Origin: Balaenoptera acutorostrata
Lineage: Eukaryota; Chordata; Mammalia; Artiodactyla; Balaenopteridae
DNA: 64,000 nucleotides
Direction: 5' to 3'
Assembly: GCF_949987535.1 (NCBI RefSeq)
Contig: NC_080072.1
Span: 57,140,460 to 57,204,459, forward strand
Position numbers and translations under genes: made by a program. The notes under the pieces are model-generated. The model saw only the letters and a list, made by a program, of their open reading frames with translations, made no database searches and had not been told where the DNA came from. This document shows, piece after piece, positions 13,016 through 23,500 of this stretch (position 1 is the stretch's first letter; the number at the start of each line of letters is the position of its first letter).

Positions 13016-13369
13016 TAATGACTCAAATCTCTTCCCTAACATTCAGAGTTTTAAAGTTTCTGTCCCTGATAACATCAAGCCGAAGTACTTGCCTTTACAA
13101 GCTCTTAAACATCCTATCTCCCTCTCTGTTTACAGATGCCACTGTAACGTAATTCTAAATTTTGGTGAGGTTTTCTTCCGCCTTCATTTCTCTTTATCTT
13201 ATGTGAGGCCTCAGTGCAAAATTCATCATTACATAACTTTCATCTGCTTGAACTCCATTTTTATATATTAGACTTTATTAAGCACTAACTATGTGCTGGC
13301 CATGTACTAAGTACTTTTTAGTACTTAACCAGTACAGCATTACCTCATTTAACCTTGATGTCTTGCTAC

Positions 13370-13760
13370 TTCCCTCTTCACACCCCAGCCTAGAGTACCC
13401 TGACCACCCTGGGCTTTCTCTCTGGGATTTTACAAACTGCAATGGCTCTGTCTCTCTTTCCTTTCTCTTGACCTTTTAGCTCCTACTTATCCTAAAGGGA
13501 TCAGCTAGAATGCCTCTTTTTCCAAGGAGCCTTTCCTTAAGTCTGAGTAGGAGGCACTTCCCTGTGCTCCTACAGAGTAATGTCCTCTTTTAACCATAGT
13601 AGTTTTACACTATATTTTAGTTTTTCTTCTCTCTTTTGTTCCCTCTTGTAAGCTAGGTAAAATCAAGGACTACATCTTCACTGTTATTTCACCAAAGCTA
13701 ACAGGGTATGTTACACTGAGTAGGTCCTCAAAAAAAACATTTATTGAGTGAATAACTGAA
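13370..13760 (+). repeat. L2 3' fragment
   Basis: Pyrimidine-rich text ending with 'ctcaaaaaaaacatttattgagtgaataa', the L2 terminus. A MIR-like scrap (gcactaactatgtgctgg) precedes it at 13270-13350. Confidence 0.55.
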
Positions 13761-15663
13761 TGTATAAGCAAGGCTAGATGACTGGTCTCTATTGAGGGTC
13801 ACCTCGATGAATCCACCATAGTCTAGGGTTATTTCTCAGTGTTGCAGGTCTGAAAACACAAGTGGATCGGTATCCAGAGTTGAGCTCTCTCTTCTCCTAA
13901 AGTTAAACTTTATTACACTAATAAAATCCAATAAAGGCCTAAAGGAATCAATGAAAAGGGGCTCTCACTGACCTAACATAGAAATAATAGCATATCAGAA
14001 ATAATAATGATTAAATGTATTGAAACATATCAAATATACAAAAATCCATGAGTTCATCATGGTAACAAGGTAATTAGTCATAATTAAAGGCTGCTGGGGC
14101 ACTAACTCATTATTCTGAATATTAATAAAGGATATTGATTAAATCCTGGATTTCCTTTACAAACTGAATTTTAGAGTGACCAAATTGTTACTAAGGGAAA
14201 ATTCTTCTTTATAGAAGAAATTCAGCAGATAAAGGAAAAGGAATGAGGGATTCAGAAAATCACTAATTTTCAACCCCTAATAAGTTAATAGAGCTATGAA
14301 AATAATGGATACTAAATAGTGGAAGACTGATGGTATATTTATAAACCACTTGATCAATCTTAGTATTAGCAAAAGTAGGCATACATTATATGCCTTAAGT
14401 ACACAGTGACACTTATGAAGTATTTTGCCTTAAAAAAATAGAAAAGAAAGAAACTAAACTTAATTAAACATTTAAATGTAGCCACCAGTTTGAAGGAAAT
14501 GCAAGGGATAGAGGAAAAAGTTAAATGACACCATGTAGAAGCAGTCAGCCAAATCCAGAATGTGGCACATTTTACAGAACAAATGACTTGGTTTCTCCAA
14601 TAAATCAACAACATAGACTAAAGAAAACGAAGAGGCACAATAATTTTTAAAGAATGGGTTTTGTTTGGATCTTAAACCAAAAGACATGTTTTTAGTCAAT
14701 TGGAGAAATGTGAATTTGGACTGGGTATTAAATGATATTTAGAAAGTATCGTTAATTTGTTACATGTGATAGTAACATAGTGTTTACTTTTTTAAAAATA
14801 AATCTTTATCAATTAGGGATGCACCCTCAAGTATTTATGTGTAAAATGACGTTTCAGTCAGGTTTCTAGTAGAAAACAGTAGTAATCAAATCAGGTAATT
14901 TAAAGAGAATTTAATAAAAAGGATCCTTTTCAAAGATGCAGGAAGACTGTAGGGAAACTAGAAGGGATAACACAGTACCCCTGGACTAGTAACAACAACT
15001 GTTAACACCCCTAGGCCTAGGGGTGAGGAAAGGGTGTGGTTATCAGAACCCAGAGACAGAGAAGTCTTGTGACAAGAAGTTGTGACATTTGGTCCAAGGA
15101 TACACCTGGCTGCCACAAACCCTCAGAAAGGGAGCCAGAAGAATAGTACCTCAAGGTATTAAGCTCCTGGTGATACTATCCATTAGCAGAACCCAACTAG
15201 ATGCTATTGGGTAAGGAAGTCCTTATGCTATTGGGTAATGCAGTCCTTATCTGCATTCTGTACAGATAAGCCTCAAGGGAATCAGAGCAGGGATGAGAGG
15301 CAGAGAAAGAGTGGACTGGGAGGGGGACACAAGAGATATCCAGGAAAAATGACAAGATGTATAGAATTTGCTTTAAAATACTCCAACCTCCTCCCCACCA
15401 AAACTTTGAATAAATGAAACAAAATTGGCAAAGTATTGATAATCATTGAATAGTATATATAGTGAAAACTATATAGGAATTTACTATATATTCCCTCTGC
15501 TTTTGTATATGTTAGAAAATTCTCATAATTAAAAGTTAAAAAAATGATTTAGTCCCTTAAGCATGAACTGAAATATCATTTAATTATTTAATGTAAATCA
15601 TATTCTTTCCTGATAGTTGAAATTCTTGTATCCTCTCTCCAAGGCTCCTTTTTCCTGGTATTA
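13761..15663. other. Intergenic, ancient repeat remains
   Basis: No gene. 13900-14770 and 15370-15545 read like decayed L1M 3' sequence (ttctcataattaaaagtt end). 14845-15360 looks like an old element of unknown family and contains a 24-bp tandem duplication at 15203-15250. Confidence 0.4.
15203..15250 (+). repeat. 24-bp tandem duplication
   Basis: atgctattgggtaaggaag and atgctattgggtaatgcag, each followed by tcctt, lie head to tail with two or three differences. Confidence 0.8.
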
Positions 15664-15990
15664 AGAAGCATGGGCCAATGTTCATTGCAGCACTATTTAC
15701 AATAGCCAGGTCATGGAAGCAACCTAAATGCCCATTGACAGACGAATGGATAAAGAAGATGTGGTACATGTATACAATGGAATATTACTCAGCCATAAAA
15801 AAAACGAAATTGGGTCATTTGTAGAGACATGGATGGACCTAGAAACTGTCATACAGAGTGATATAAGTCAGAAAGAGAAAAACAAATACCGTATAGTAAC
15901 GTATATATGTGGAATCTAGAAAAAATGGTACAGATGAACCAGTTTGCAAGGCAGAAATAGAGACATAGATGTAGAGAACAAAAGAAGCAT
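15664..15990 (+). mobile_element. LINE-1 ORF2 end and 3'UTR fragment
   Basis: 5'-truncated piece. The frame around 15728-15919 encodes the conserved L1 ORF2 C-terminus (NGILLSHKKNE... SDISQKEKNKY), then the stop and the start of the 3'UTR. The tail is missing or decayed. Confidence 0.8.
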
Positions 15991-16392
15991 GGGAAGTCAA
16001 ATTAGTACATAACATGAAATCAGAGCAAAAGGAAAAAGACAATCTAGAGGGCTTTTTCAAACAAGCCAACTTCTGTAAAAATCTGATCTTATCCATTATA
16101 TGCTGATTCAATTAGTCCAAATTTAAAGCATTGGTGATGCCTTAAAATAATTTTAATTTACCTGCACTCTTCTTCTTCCACCATATTAAATGATATCTGC
16201 TCTATTTTTTTTTAATCCTCTCTCGACCTATGTAAAGCAAGGCTAATAATATCCAATGTTTGGCACAAAGTAGTGCTCAATAAATATCACATATTATTAT
16301 AAGATTGTGTTATTGAGGCAGACTGTGTCTTATTAATGTCTGTGGCTCAACAAATATTTTTTTTAACTGAAATTAGAATTAACAGGAAGATA
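15991..16392. other. Intergenic, unassigned
   Basis: AT-rich; a possible L2/MIR terminus (tgctcaataaatatcac) at about 16273. Confidence 0.35.
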
Positions 16393-16503
16393 GGGAATTC
16401 CTTGGCAGTCCAGTGATTAGGACACGGTGCTTTCACTGATGGGCCCAGATTCGATCCTTGGTTGGGGAACTAAGATCCCAAGCAAGCAGCATAGCACAGC
16501 CAA
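16393..16503 (+). repeat. Short CHR-type SINE
   Basis: Short form with the variant head (ggaattccttggcagtccag) and only about 110 bp of body. It leads directly into a purine microsatellite. Confidence 0.75.
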
Positions 16504-16602
16504 AAAGATAAGGAAGGAAGGGAGGGAGGAAGGAAGGGAGGGAGGGAGGAAAGAAAGAAAGGAAGGAAGGAAGGAAGGAAGGAAGGAAGGAAGGAAGGAA
16601 AC
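16504..16602 (+). repeat. Microsatellite (GGAA)n/(GGGA)n
   Basis: About 100 bp of polypurine tetranucleotides, evidently grown from the SINE tail. Pure purine strand. Confidence 0.95.
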
Positions 16603-16879
16603 ATATTACTGAGATAGAAGCAAAAAGTTCTCACAAAAATTTAACTGATTATATGTGATAGAGCACTAGATAAGTATCTTCCATTTTAGGATCCACTGAT
16701 TGCTATGGACCTCTTTAAAATTATAGTTTGGGTTTCCTCTCCACATAGGAAGCAGTGTATATAATAATAAGTCATAACTGTTTCATATTATATTTAAATA
16801 ATTCATGGCAAAGATTATAGAGACAGTTGCATTATAAATTTAGGACTTCATTTCTAAGAATCACCACTCAAAATAACTA

Positions 16880-17180
16880 TTGATAATTTGTGGTTACACA
16901 ACTTTGTGAATATAATAAAACCACTAAATTGTACACTTTAAAAGGGTGAATTTTATGGTATGTGAATTACATCTCAATAAACATTTGTAATAACTCTTTA
17001 CAAAGCACTTCATCTGTATTGTCTCATTCAATCTTTACAACAAAACCCTAAATTAGTTATTTACCATAATATTATGATGAGGAAACTGAAGCTCAGAGAA
17101 GTTTAATGATTTAACAATTTCCTCAAGATCTCACAGTAAGCATAGCGTAAGATGCAAACCCTCATTTTCAAATGCTAAAT
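16880..17180 (+). repeat. Old L1 3' end followed by MIR
   Basis: 16880-16985 has the L1 terminus (attgtacactttaaaagggtg.. atctcaataaa). 17000-17170 has MIR-type text (gaggaaactgaagctcagag, ctcacagtaag). Confidence 0.55.
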
Positions 17181-18106
17181 CCAGTGCTTTCACCAAACCT
17201 AGTATTATGTACTTCCTGCCTCACAGAAACATGATATCTCTGAAATGCACAGAAGCAAAGTGGTTAAAATGGGGCCAACATTGCTGAGGAAGCCAGACTC
17301 TTCTAATCTTCCAACCTATGGAAGAGTCGTTCTTCCTCATGAAGACACTGGTCTTAGAACTGGAATTTTGAGATCTGGGTTTGCAAGATGCAGCTCTGTC
17401 ACCCATACCAACAAACATTTATGTTGAAGGAAATGGGGTGGATTAATTAGTGATTTTTTGTTTCTGAAAACAGAGATTCATGTGATGTGAAATAATCACA
17501 AGTAATTAATTGGGTTTATTTTGGCCTTGTTCTTTAATTGAAAGAATTACCAAAATCCTTTTAATAACAATGTATATTATAGTGTTATTAAAATTTCTAA
17601 TCAAAGTCCAAAAGGCTAGTTTTCTACATGGCTTGTGCTAGTAAAAGTGAATTATCAGCAGAGCAGTAAACAAAATATATTCACATTAACTAAAACTCAA
17701 GTGACTTCTAGTAAAGGGGAGCGATAAAAGCGTTACACTCACAGTATTGATTTAAAAGCAACCTCTTTCAACAGCAGTGAGCAGACAATAGTTTTAATTT
17801 ACTCTAAATTCTTTCCTGGTCAGGCACCAACACAGGAAAGAGGAAAGGACTTCATCTTTCTACACAGTTTGTGTGTTTTCTGAAAGAATTTATTTTTTTA
17901 ATTCAAAGAATGCCTATTGGCACCACAGAAAACTTGGGAGTTATGAAGAGAACTTTCATTAGTTATTAGAGGACAAATTGAGATTGGGAAGGAAAGCTGA
18001 GGAGAATCAGCAAGAATGATAGGGACAGAGTAAAGGGACTAAGTAGGTAATTAAATAGTTAATCCCACTAGGGGATTGTAAGTAAAGAAAAAATATGGGA
18101 GACCCC
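17181..18106. other. Intergenic, unassigned
   Basis: No gene or repeat recognised. Short overlapping frames on both strands at 17221-17427 have no family signature. Confidence 0.35.
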
Positions 18107-18716
18107 TGTAAGTTAATGATCACTCAAGAAAGCAGGTTTGCTCAACCACGAAACCAAGCAGGCTTGCGTAGCAACAAAACCATGCAGCAGAAGCAGGAGA
18201 CATGACCCAAAACAATAAAACAATGGTGGCATGAGACTCACATCCTGCCCAGTGAACTCAGTAAGTTAATGACCCCTAGGACATACTCTCTGCACACATA
18301 AAAAACAATACTTTATGGAAAAGTGACATTTCAAAGTGAAAGACCCTCACTGTACTGAGACCTGAAATAATTTTTCCATAGTGCCATGACAGTCCTGGCT
18401 TGACCATGTAGGGACAAGAAAACTCCCCTGCCCAACCTGCAGGAGGAGCTGATGATGGAAGCTTGGCGTCTACTGAAGAATGAGGAAGAAGGTGGGTTTT
18501 TCCCCCTCCCCACTTTTCCTTTGATTATAAAATTGTAGCCCACTAAGTTCTCAGGGCACAGCATCCTCTCGCCTGCCCACTTGTAAGCCTCACAAGCATC
18601 CTATTCTAATAAATCACTTCTTATCTATCACTTTGCCTCTGGCTGAATTCTTTCCGTGACGAGACAGAAAGGACTCGGGCTCCTTGGAGCCCCCCAGAGA
18701 TGCCACCTAGTGGTTT
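18107..18716 (+). mobile_element. Probable solo LTR (ERV1-type)
   Basis: Begins tgtaagtt. Contains a TATA-like gattataaaa at about 18531, AATAAA at 18608-18613 and a U5-like stretch (ctggctgaattctttccg, gacgagacag) typical of gammaretrovirus-like LTRs. The 3' edge is uncertain and I could not establish a target duplication. No viral genes flank it. It lies about 1.2 kb upstream of the AQP11 ATG in the same orientation. Confidence 0.6.
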
Positions 18717-19044
18717 CAAGAACACCTTCCAAGCGCTCTATCACTTGAAGCTCGGGCTAATTATTCCTCTCATTTTAGCTCTTCTCTCACTTCTCTCCAG
18801 CCCTCAGAAATGTGGACTTGTGTCTCAGCAGAGCCCAGGGGAGGCAGAACTGAGGCTGGAGAGTGCTGAGAAATTTGCACCCCTCTCCCCCAACTAAACC
18901 ATGACACCCATTCCATTAGCAGAAAACCACGACAGGTGCAAGGTCTGAGGAATCCCAGACATTCCCTCCCAGCTGCACCCACAAAGGGCCGCCCAAGGGG
19001 GGCGAGCTGTTGTGAGTGAGGGGTGGTGGCAAGATGTCCTCTTT

Positions 19045-19250
19045 CAACTTCAGCCTAGCACTTCTTGAACACTTCCTGTCTGCCAGGCTCTGTGCTACTT
19101 GCCTTCCATGCTTTTTTAAAAACAAATCGATGAGGTGGGTCGTCTGACCCACAACTCTACGAGGTAAACGTCACAGGCAGGTGAAAAAAACTAAGGCTCA
19201 AGAAGACCCAGTTGCCTGCCCTTCTTCACACAGGTCAAGCTCTGGTTCGC
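19045..19250 (+). repeat. MIR-type SINE fragment
   Basis: Segments like cttcctgtctgccaggctct and aactaaggctcaag follow the MIR order. It borders the AQP11 CpG island. Confidence 0.5.
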
Positions 19251-20420
19251 TCTGAAATCTACTCCCGCCAAACCACCACCCAGCCCCACCCCCGACCTCC
19301 GCGCTGCACCTCCGTCACTTCCCGTCTTCTCAGTCGCCCCACAAATTAAAAACGAGGTGGTTGGTGGAGATGAGCTTTAGCGGTCTTTCCAGGCTGCCGG
19401 CTTTACAGTTTTAGGAGCGGGGAAGGAAAACACCTCAAGGTTCCCACGTCAAAGCACCTGTCAAAGCGCAAGGGGCGCGCGCCCTCCCGCTCAGCGCTGG
19501 GATTAACGCGCCCGGCGTCGCCGGGGGTCCGGCGGTCCCAAGTCTAGCCTCTCGCAAAGGCGCACGGGCCGCCGCGCGCATGCGCAATGGCCTCCGGACG
19601 CGCGCCGTCCCTCCACTCCCTGCCCCACCCGCGCCTGCTTCCAGTCCCTGAGGGAAGTGGCGAGGGCGTGTGCGTGTCCGGCTCCTGCTGACCGTTGGCC
19701 CCTCAGCCGGTGCCCTCGCAGAGGTGTCCTCGTCGTCCCTCCTCCCCGGCTCTGGTAACAACACCCTAGCTCAGAGCCGGGGAGGGGAGGAGTCCTTTCG
19801 CATAGCGCCCCCAGTGCCTCCAGCAAGCCTAGAGTCGGCCCGCCCCGAGGGGCGTGAGGGGGCGGGACTGAGGACTTAGGACTCCGGCCCATACATCGCC
19901 TCCTGCCGAGCCAGAGCAGGGATCCCAGCCTGGTGTTGAGAGAGCCATGACGGCGCTGCGGGGGCTCTGGCCCGAGATGCAGGACACCTGTACCTCGCTG
20001 GGGCTGATGCTGTCAATCGTGCTGTTCATGGGGCTGGCCCGCGTGGTCACCCGGCAGCAGCTGAACAGGCCCACTGCCCACGCCTTCGTCTTGGAGTTTC
20101 TGGCCACGTTCCAGCTCTGCTTCTGCACCCATGAGCTGCAAGTGCTGAGCGAGCAGGAACCCCTGCACCCCACCTGGCCGCTGACGCTAACCTACTTCTT
20201 CTCGTTGGTGCATGGCCTGACTCTGGTGGGCACCTCCAGCAACCCGTGCGGCGTGATGATGCAGATGATGCTGGGGGGAATGTCCGCTGAGACGGGTGCG
20301 ATGAGGCTGTTAGCTCAGCTGATTGGTGCCCTGTGCAGCAGGTACTGCATGGGCGCCCTGTGGAGCCTGGGACTGACCAAGTATCACGTCAGCGAGAGGA
20401 GCTTCGCTTGCAGGAATCCC
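19240..20420. promoter_or_regulatory. AQP11: CpG-rich promoter and first exon of AQP11
   Basis: The GC content and CpG frequency rise sharply against AT-rich flanks. No TATA box is placed near the ATG. A GC box of Sp1 type (gggggcggg) lies at 19858-19866, and a perfect NRF1-type palindrome (gcgcatgcgc) at 19576-19585. The ATG at 19947 has G at -3 (gccATGa), a fair Kozak context. The transcription start is not determinable here, but the GC box suggests one between 19870 and 19940. Confidence 0.8.
19576..19585. promoter_or_regulatory. NRF1-type palindrome upstream of AQP11
   Basis: Exact gcgcatgcgc core in a CpG island, 361 bp before the ATG. NRF1 sites of this form are common in housekeeping promoters. 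Function is inferred. Confidence 0.5.
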
Positions 20421-20565
20421 ATCCAAGTGGACTTGCCCAAAGCGGTCATCATAGAGGCCGTCTCCTCCTTTATCTTCCACAGCGCTTTGCTGCACTTCCA
20501 GGAGGTCCGAACCAAGCTTCGTATCCACCTGCTGTCAGCACTCATCACCTTTTTGGTCTATGCAG
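19947..20565 (+). CDS. AQP11: AQP11 coding exon 1
   Basis: Encodes residues 1-206 plus the first base of Gly207, including membrane segments 1-5 and the NPC box. It ends at tgcag|gtttgt. The donor is weaker than consensus at +3 (T). Reading on past the donor adds 19 residues and then stops at 20622-20624, so the splice is needed to reach the NPA half of the pore. Confidence 0.97.
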
Positions 20566-23500
20566 GTTTGTTATTCCCACAAAACACTTGGCATGTCCGG
20601 AGCTTCTATGACTTGAGGCTCTAAGTTCTTTGCCAAGATACATTTTAAACCATTATGCCTCTGTGATGTCAAAATTGGTATCTCCGTAATTCTAATCATT
20701 TTGCAGCTCATTCTTTACCGATAGGGTCGAAATATTGATCCTCCATTCAGTGCTTTTTTTTTTTTTAACACCCAGAGAAAGCCACTTCTGTGCTGAAAGT
20801 GAGATCATGTGAGATATTGCCAAGGGTTCAAATATCCTACAAAGGGATTGTTGTAATGGTAGAAAGGAAAGATAACGTCAGCTACCTCTTGCCAACTTGG
20901 TATAGATCCTTTCTGAGACTCTCACTGAAACATGATCCTGGGTGTCAAAAGTTCCTTCCAATTTAAAGCACAAGCTACCTGATTGGTTAGTAGTAAGAGT
21001 GGGAAGTAGAAATTCTGTAGTTCTATTTCTTAGTTCTTTTTCTACAAAATTACTTAAAATCATTTCTTATCTCCTCAATAATTCATCTTGAGTTATAAGT
21101 GAATTTTTAATGGCCTATCAAGAAAGATGTGTTTTAAAATCAAAACGTGCTTGAAATCAAAGATGCTTTTTAAAAACTAATAATTCTTGAGAATTTGTTG
21201 ATTTCTTGTAAACCATTTGTTTACCTTGACAGATCTCAGATTTAGTGGATAATCTGAATATTCTAAATGGGACAAGAAAATCCAAAAAACAAAAGTTTGA
21301 TGATGAAGTGTGTTATTTTAAATGATCACAACAAAATATTTCATTAGGACTATATCTCAATTCTAAAATGTTTTGGAGGCAGGAATCTAATAAAAGGAAT
21401 TAGTAGTAAGAGTCAGTCTTCTGCCCATTGAAAGAGAAACTATGAGTAGACGCAAACCTCAAGATAAGGACTTTGAAACATATGCTCGACTTCCTAGGTA
21501 GAAATGAAAGAATTTGCAATCCATTTCAACTTCTTTAGATCTAGTACCATTTTTTTTGGAGAGACAGATGGAAATAAATGGTATAGGAGAGAAGGAAGGA
21601 TTTATGCATATTTGAGGGGTTGGTGAGTAGTTTCTTATTAAAGTTTTAGGTTTGGGCCAAAGCAGAAACATCCCTTGAAAAAAGTTATGCCACAATTTAG
21701 CTCTGTACTTATATAATTAGAAGTGGTAAACATTTAAAAGATGTTTTAAGTTAATAAAATGTTATACACAGTTCCTCCTCCCTCTCTTGATTATCCTTAA
21801 ATTAGTATTCTTCCTTTTGTACTTTTAATACATATTTATGATTTCATAATAATACTGTATATAATATTAGCCAATACCTATTTTATAAGTGACAAAGATT
21901 TTGAGAGAAGAGAAACAAGATAATAATTGAAGTTATACATAAATATAAGGAGAGTTATTAGAAAGAACCCATAAAATAACAATTTAAGGTGTCAAAAAAC
22001 ACTGCTCTCTTTCTTCCCCTCACATTATTGACATAGACATTGCTGAAATGAGGATACTAATTGGTAGGGGAGGAGGAGAGAGTGAAGGGATCACTACAGC
22101 AGTGGTTCTCAACATTCTCTCTGCGTTACAATCACCTAGGGAGTGTTTTAAACATACCCATATCTGGGTGCCAAGATTAAGATTTAATTGCTGTGGGAAG
22201 GGGCCTAGGCAATAGTAGATTTAAAATTTTCCCAGGTGATCCCAATATGAAACCAGGGCTGAGAACCACTGCTCCAGTCTAGACTTTGCTGGCCATTTCA
22301 GTAGCCACTAGTCACATATGGTTATTTAGGTATAAATCAACTAAAATTAAATATTTACTTCTTCAGTTGCTATAGCCACATTTCAAGTACTCAATAGCCA
22401 TATGTGGCTAGTGGGTACAATATTGGGCAGTGCTGGAGACGGTTTGCAGGGACAGAACCTAACAATTATTTACTACTGTTACAGAAATTGATACCCTATT
22501 ATGATCTTCCTTTTCTGCCAATATAAGGGAGATAAGAATATTCATTGGGCAACATGCCAAGCATGTAGGAAATTTATATGAGTTATCCTAGTTAATCCTT
22601 ACAGCAACCCACTGATGAATACATTATTCCCATTTTTATGTAAGTGAGGCTCAGAAAAGTGAAATGACCTGTCCAAGGTCACACAGCTAGAATGTTCTGG
22701 AACCATGATTTAAACTGACACTAAAGCTTATACTCATTTCATTATCAGCATTTCTACAGCATATTCCTCAAAAGTAACAAAAATATATACATACAATTGA
22801 ATGTTGTTCAGCCATGAAAAGGAATGAAGTTCTGATACATACAATAGGAATGAACCTTGAAAACATTATGCTAAGCAAAATAAGTCAGACACAAAGGGAC
22901 AAATGTTATATGACTCCACTTACATGAAATATTCAGAACAGGCAAATTCATAGAGTCAGAAAGTAGAATAGAGGTTACCATGGGCTGGGTAGCAGGGAGG
23001 AATAGGGACCTTTTGTTTAATGGGTACAGAGTTTCTGTTTGGGGTGATGGAAAAGTTTTGGAAATAGTGGTGATGATTGAACATTGTGACTGTAACTAAT
23101 GCCATGAATATACACTTTCAAATGGTTAAAATGGCATATTTTATGTTATGTATATTTTAGCATAACTTAAAAAAATTTGTTACAAAAGGATTCTGTTGCC
23201 AAATAAATTTGGCAAACACTGGATTAAACAGATTTTCTAATTTAAGACTTCACAGAGCCTTTACTATGCTACTGTTTATTGTGAAACTCCAACAAGAGGA
23301 GCATGTGGAACACAGTTTTTCAAACTTACGGAATCCATTTGTCTAGGAGTGTGTAGCAGAAGAGAACATACTTTGGGAAGTGCTGCACTAAGCCATGTCA
23401 CTCCCCATTTTTTCTATGGATATAAGTCATAACTTTAGATCAGTTATTCTAAATAGAGTGAACTGTTTGGGGACTAGTTGAGTGTGTGTCTTACCCGGCA

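Noticed and set aside
19435..19892. Two - strand open frames of 109 and 129 residues opposite the AQP11 promoter
   Set aside because: They arise from CpG-rich sequence with few stop codons, have arginine/glycine/proline-rich composition and show no family signature.
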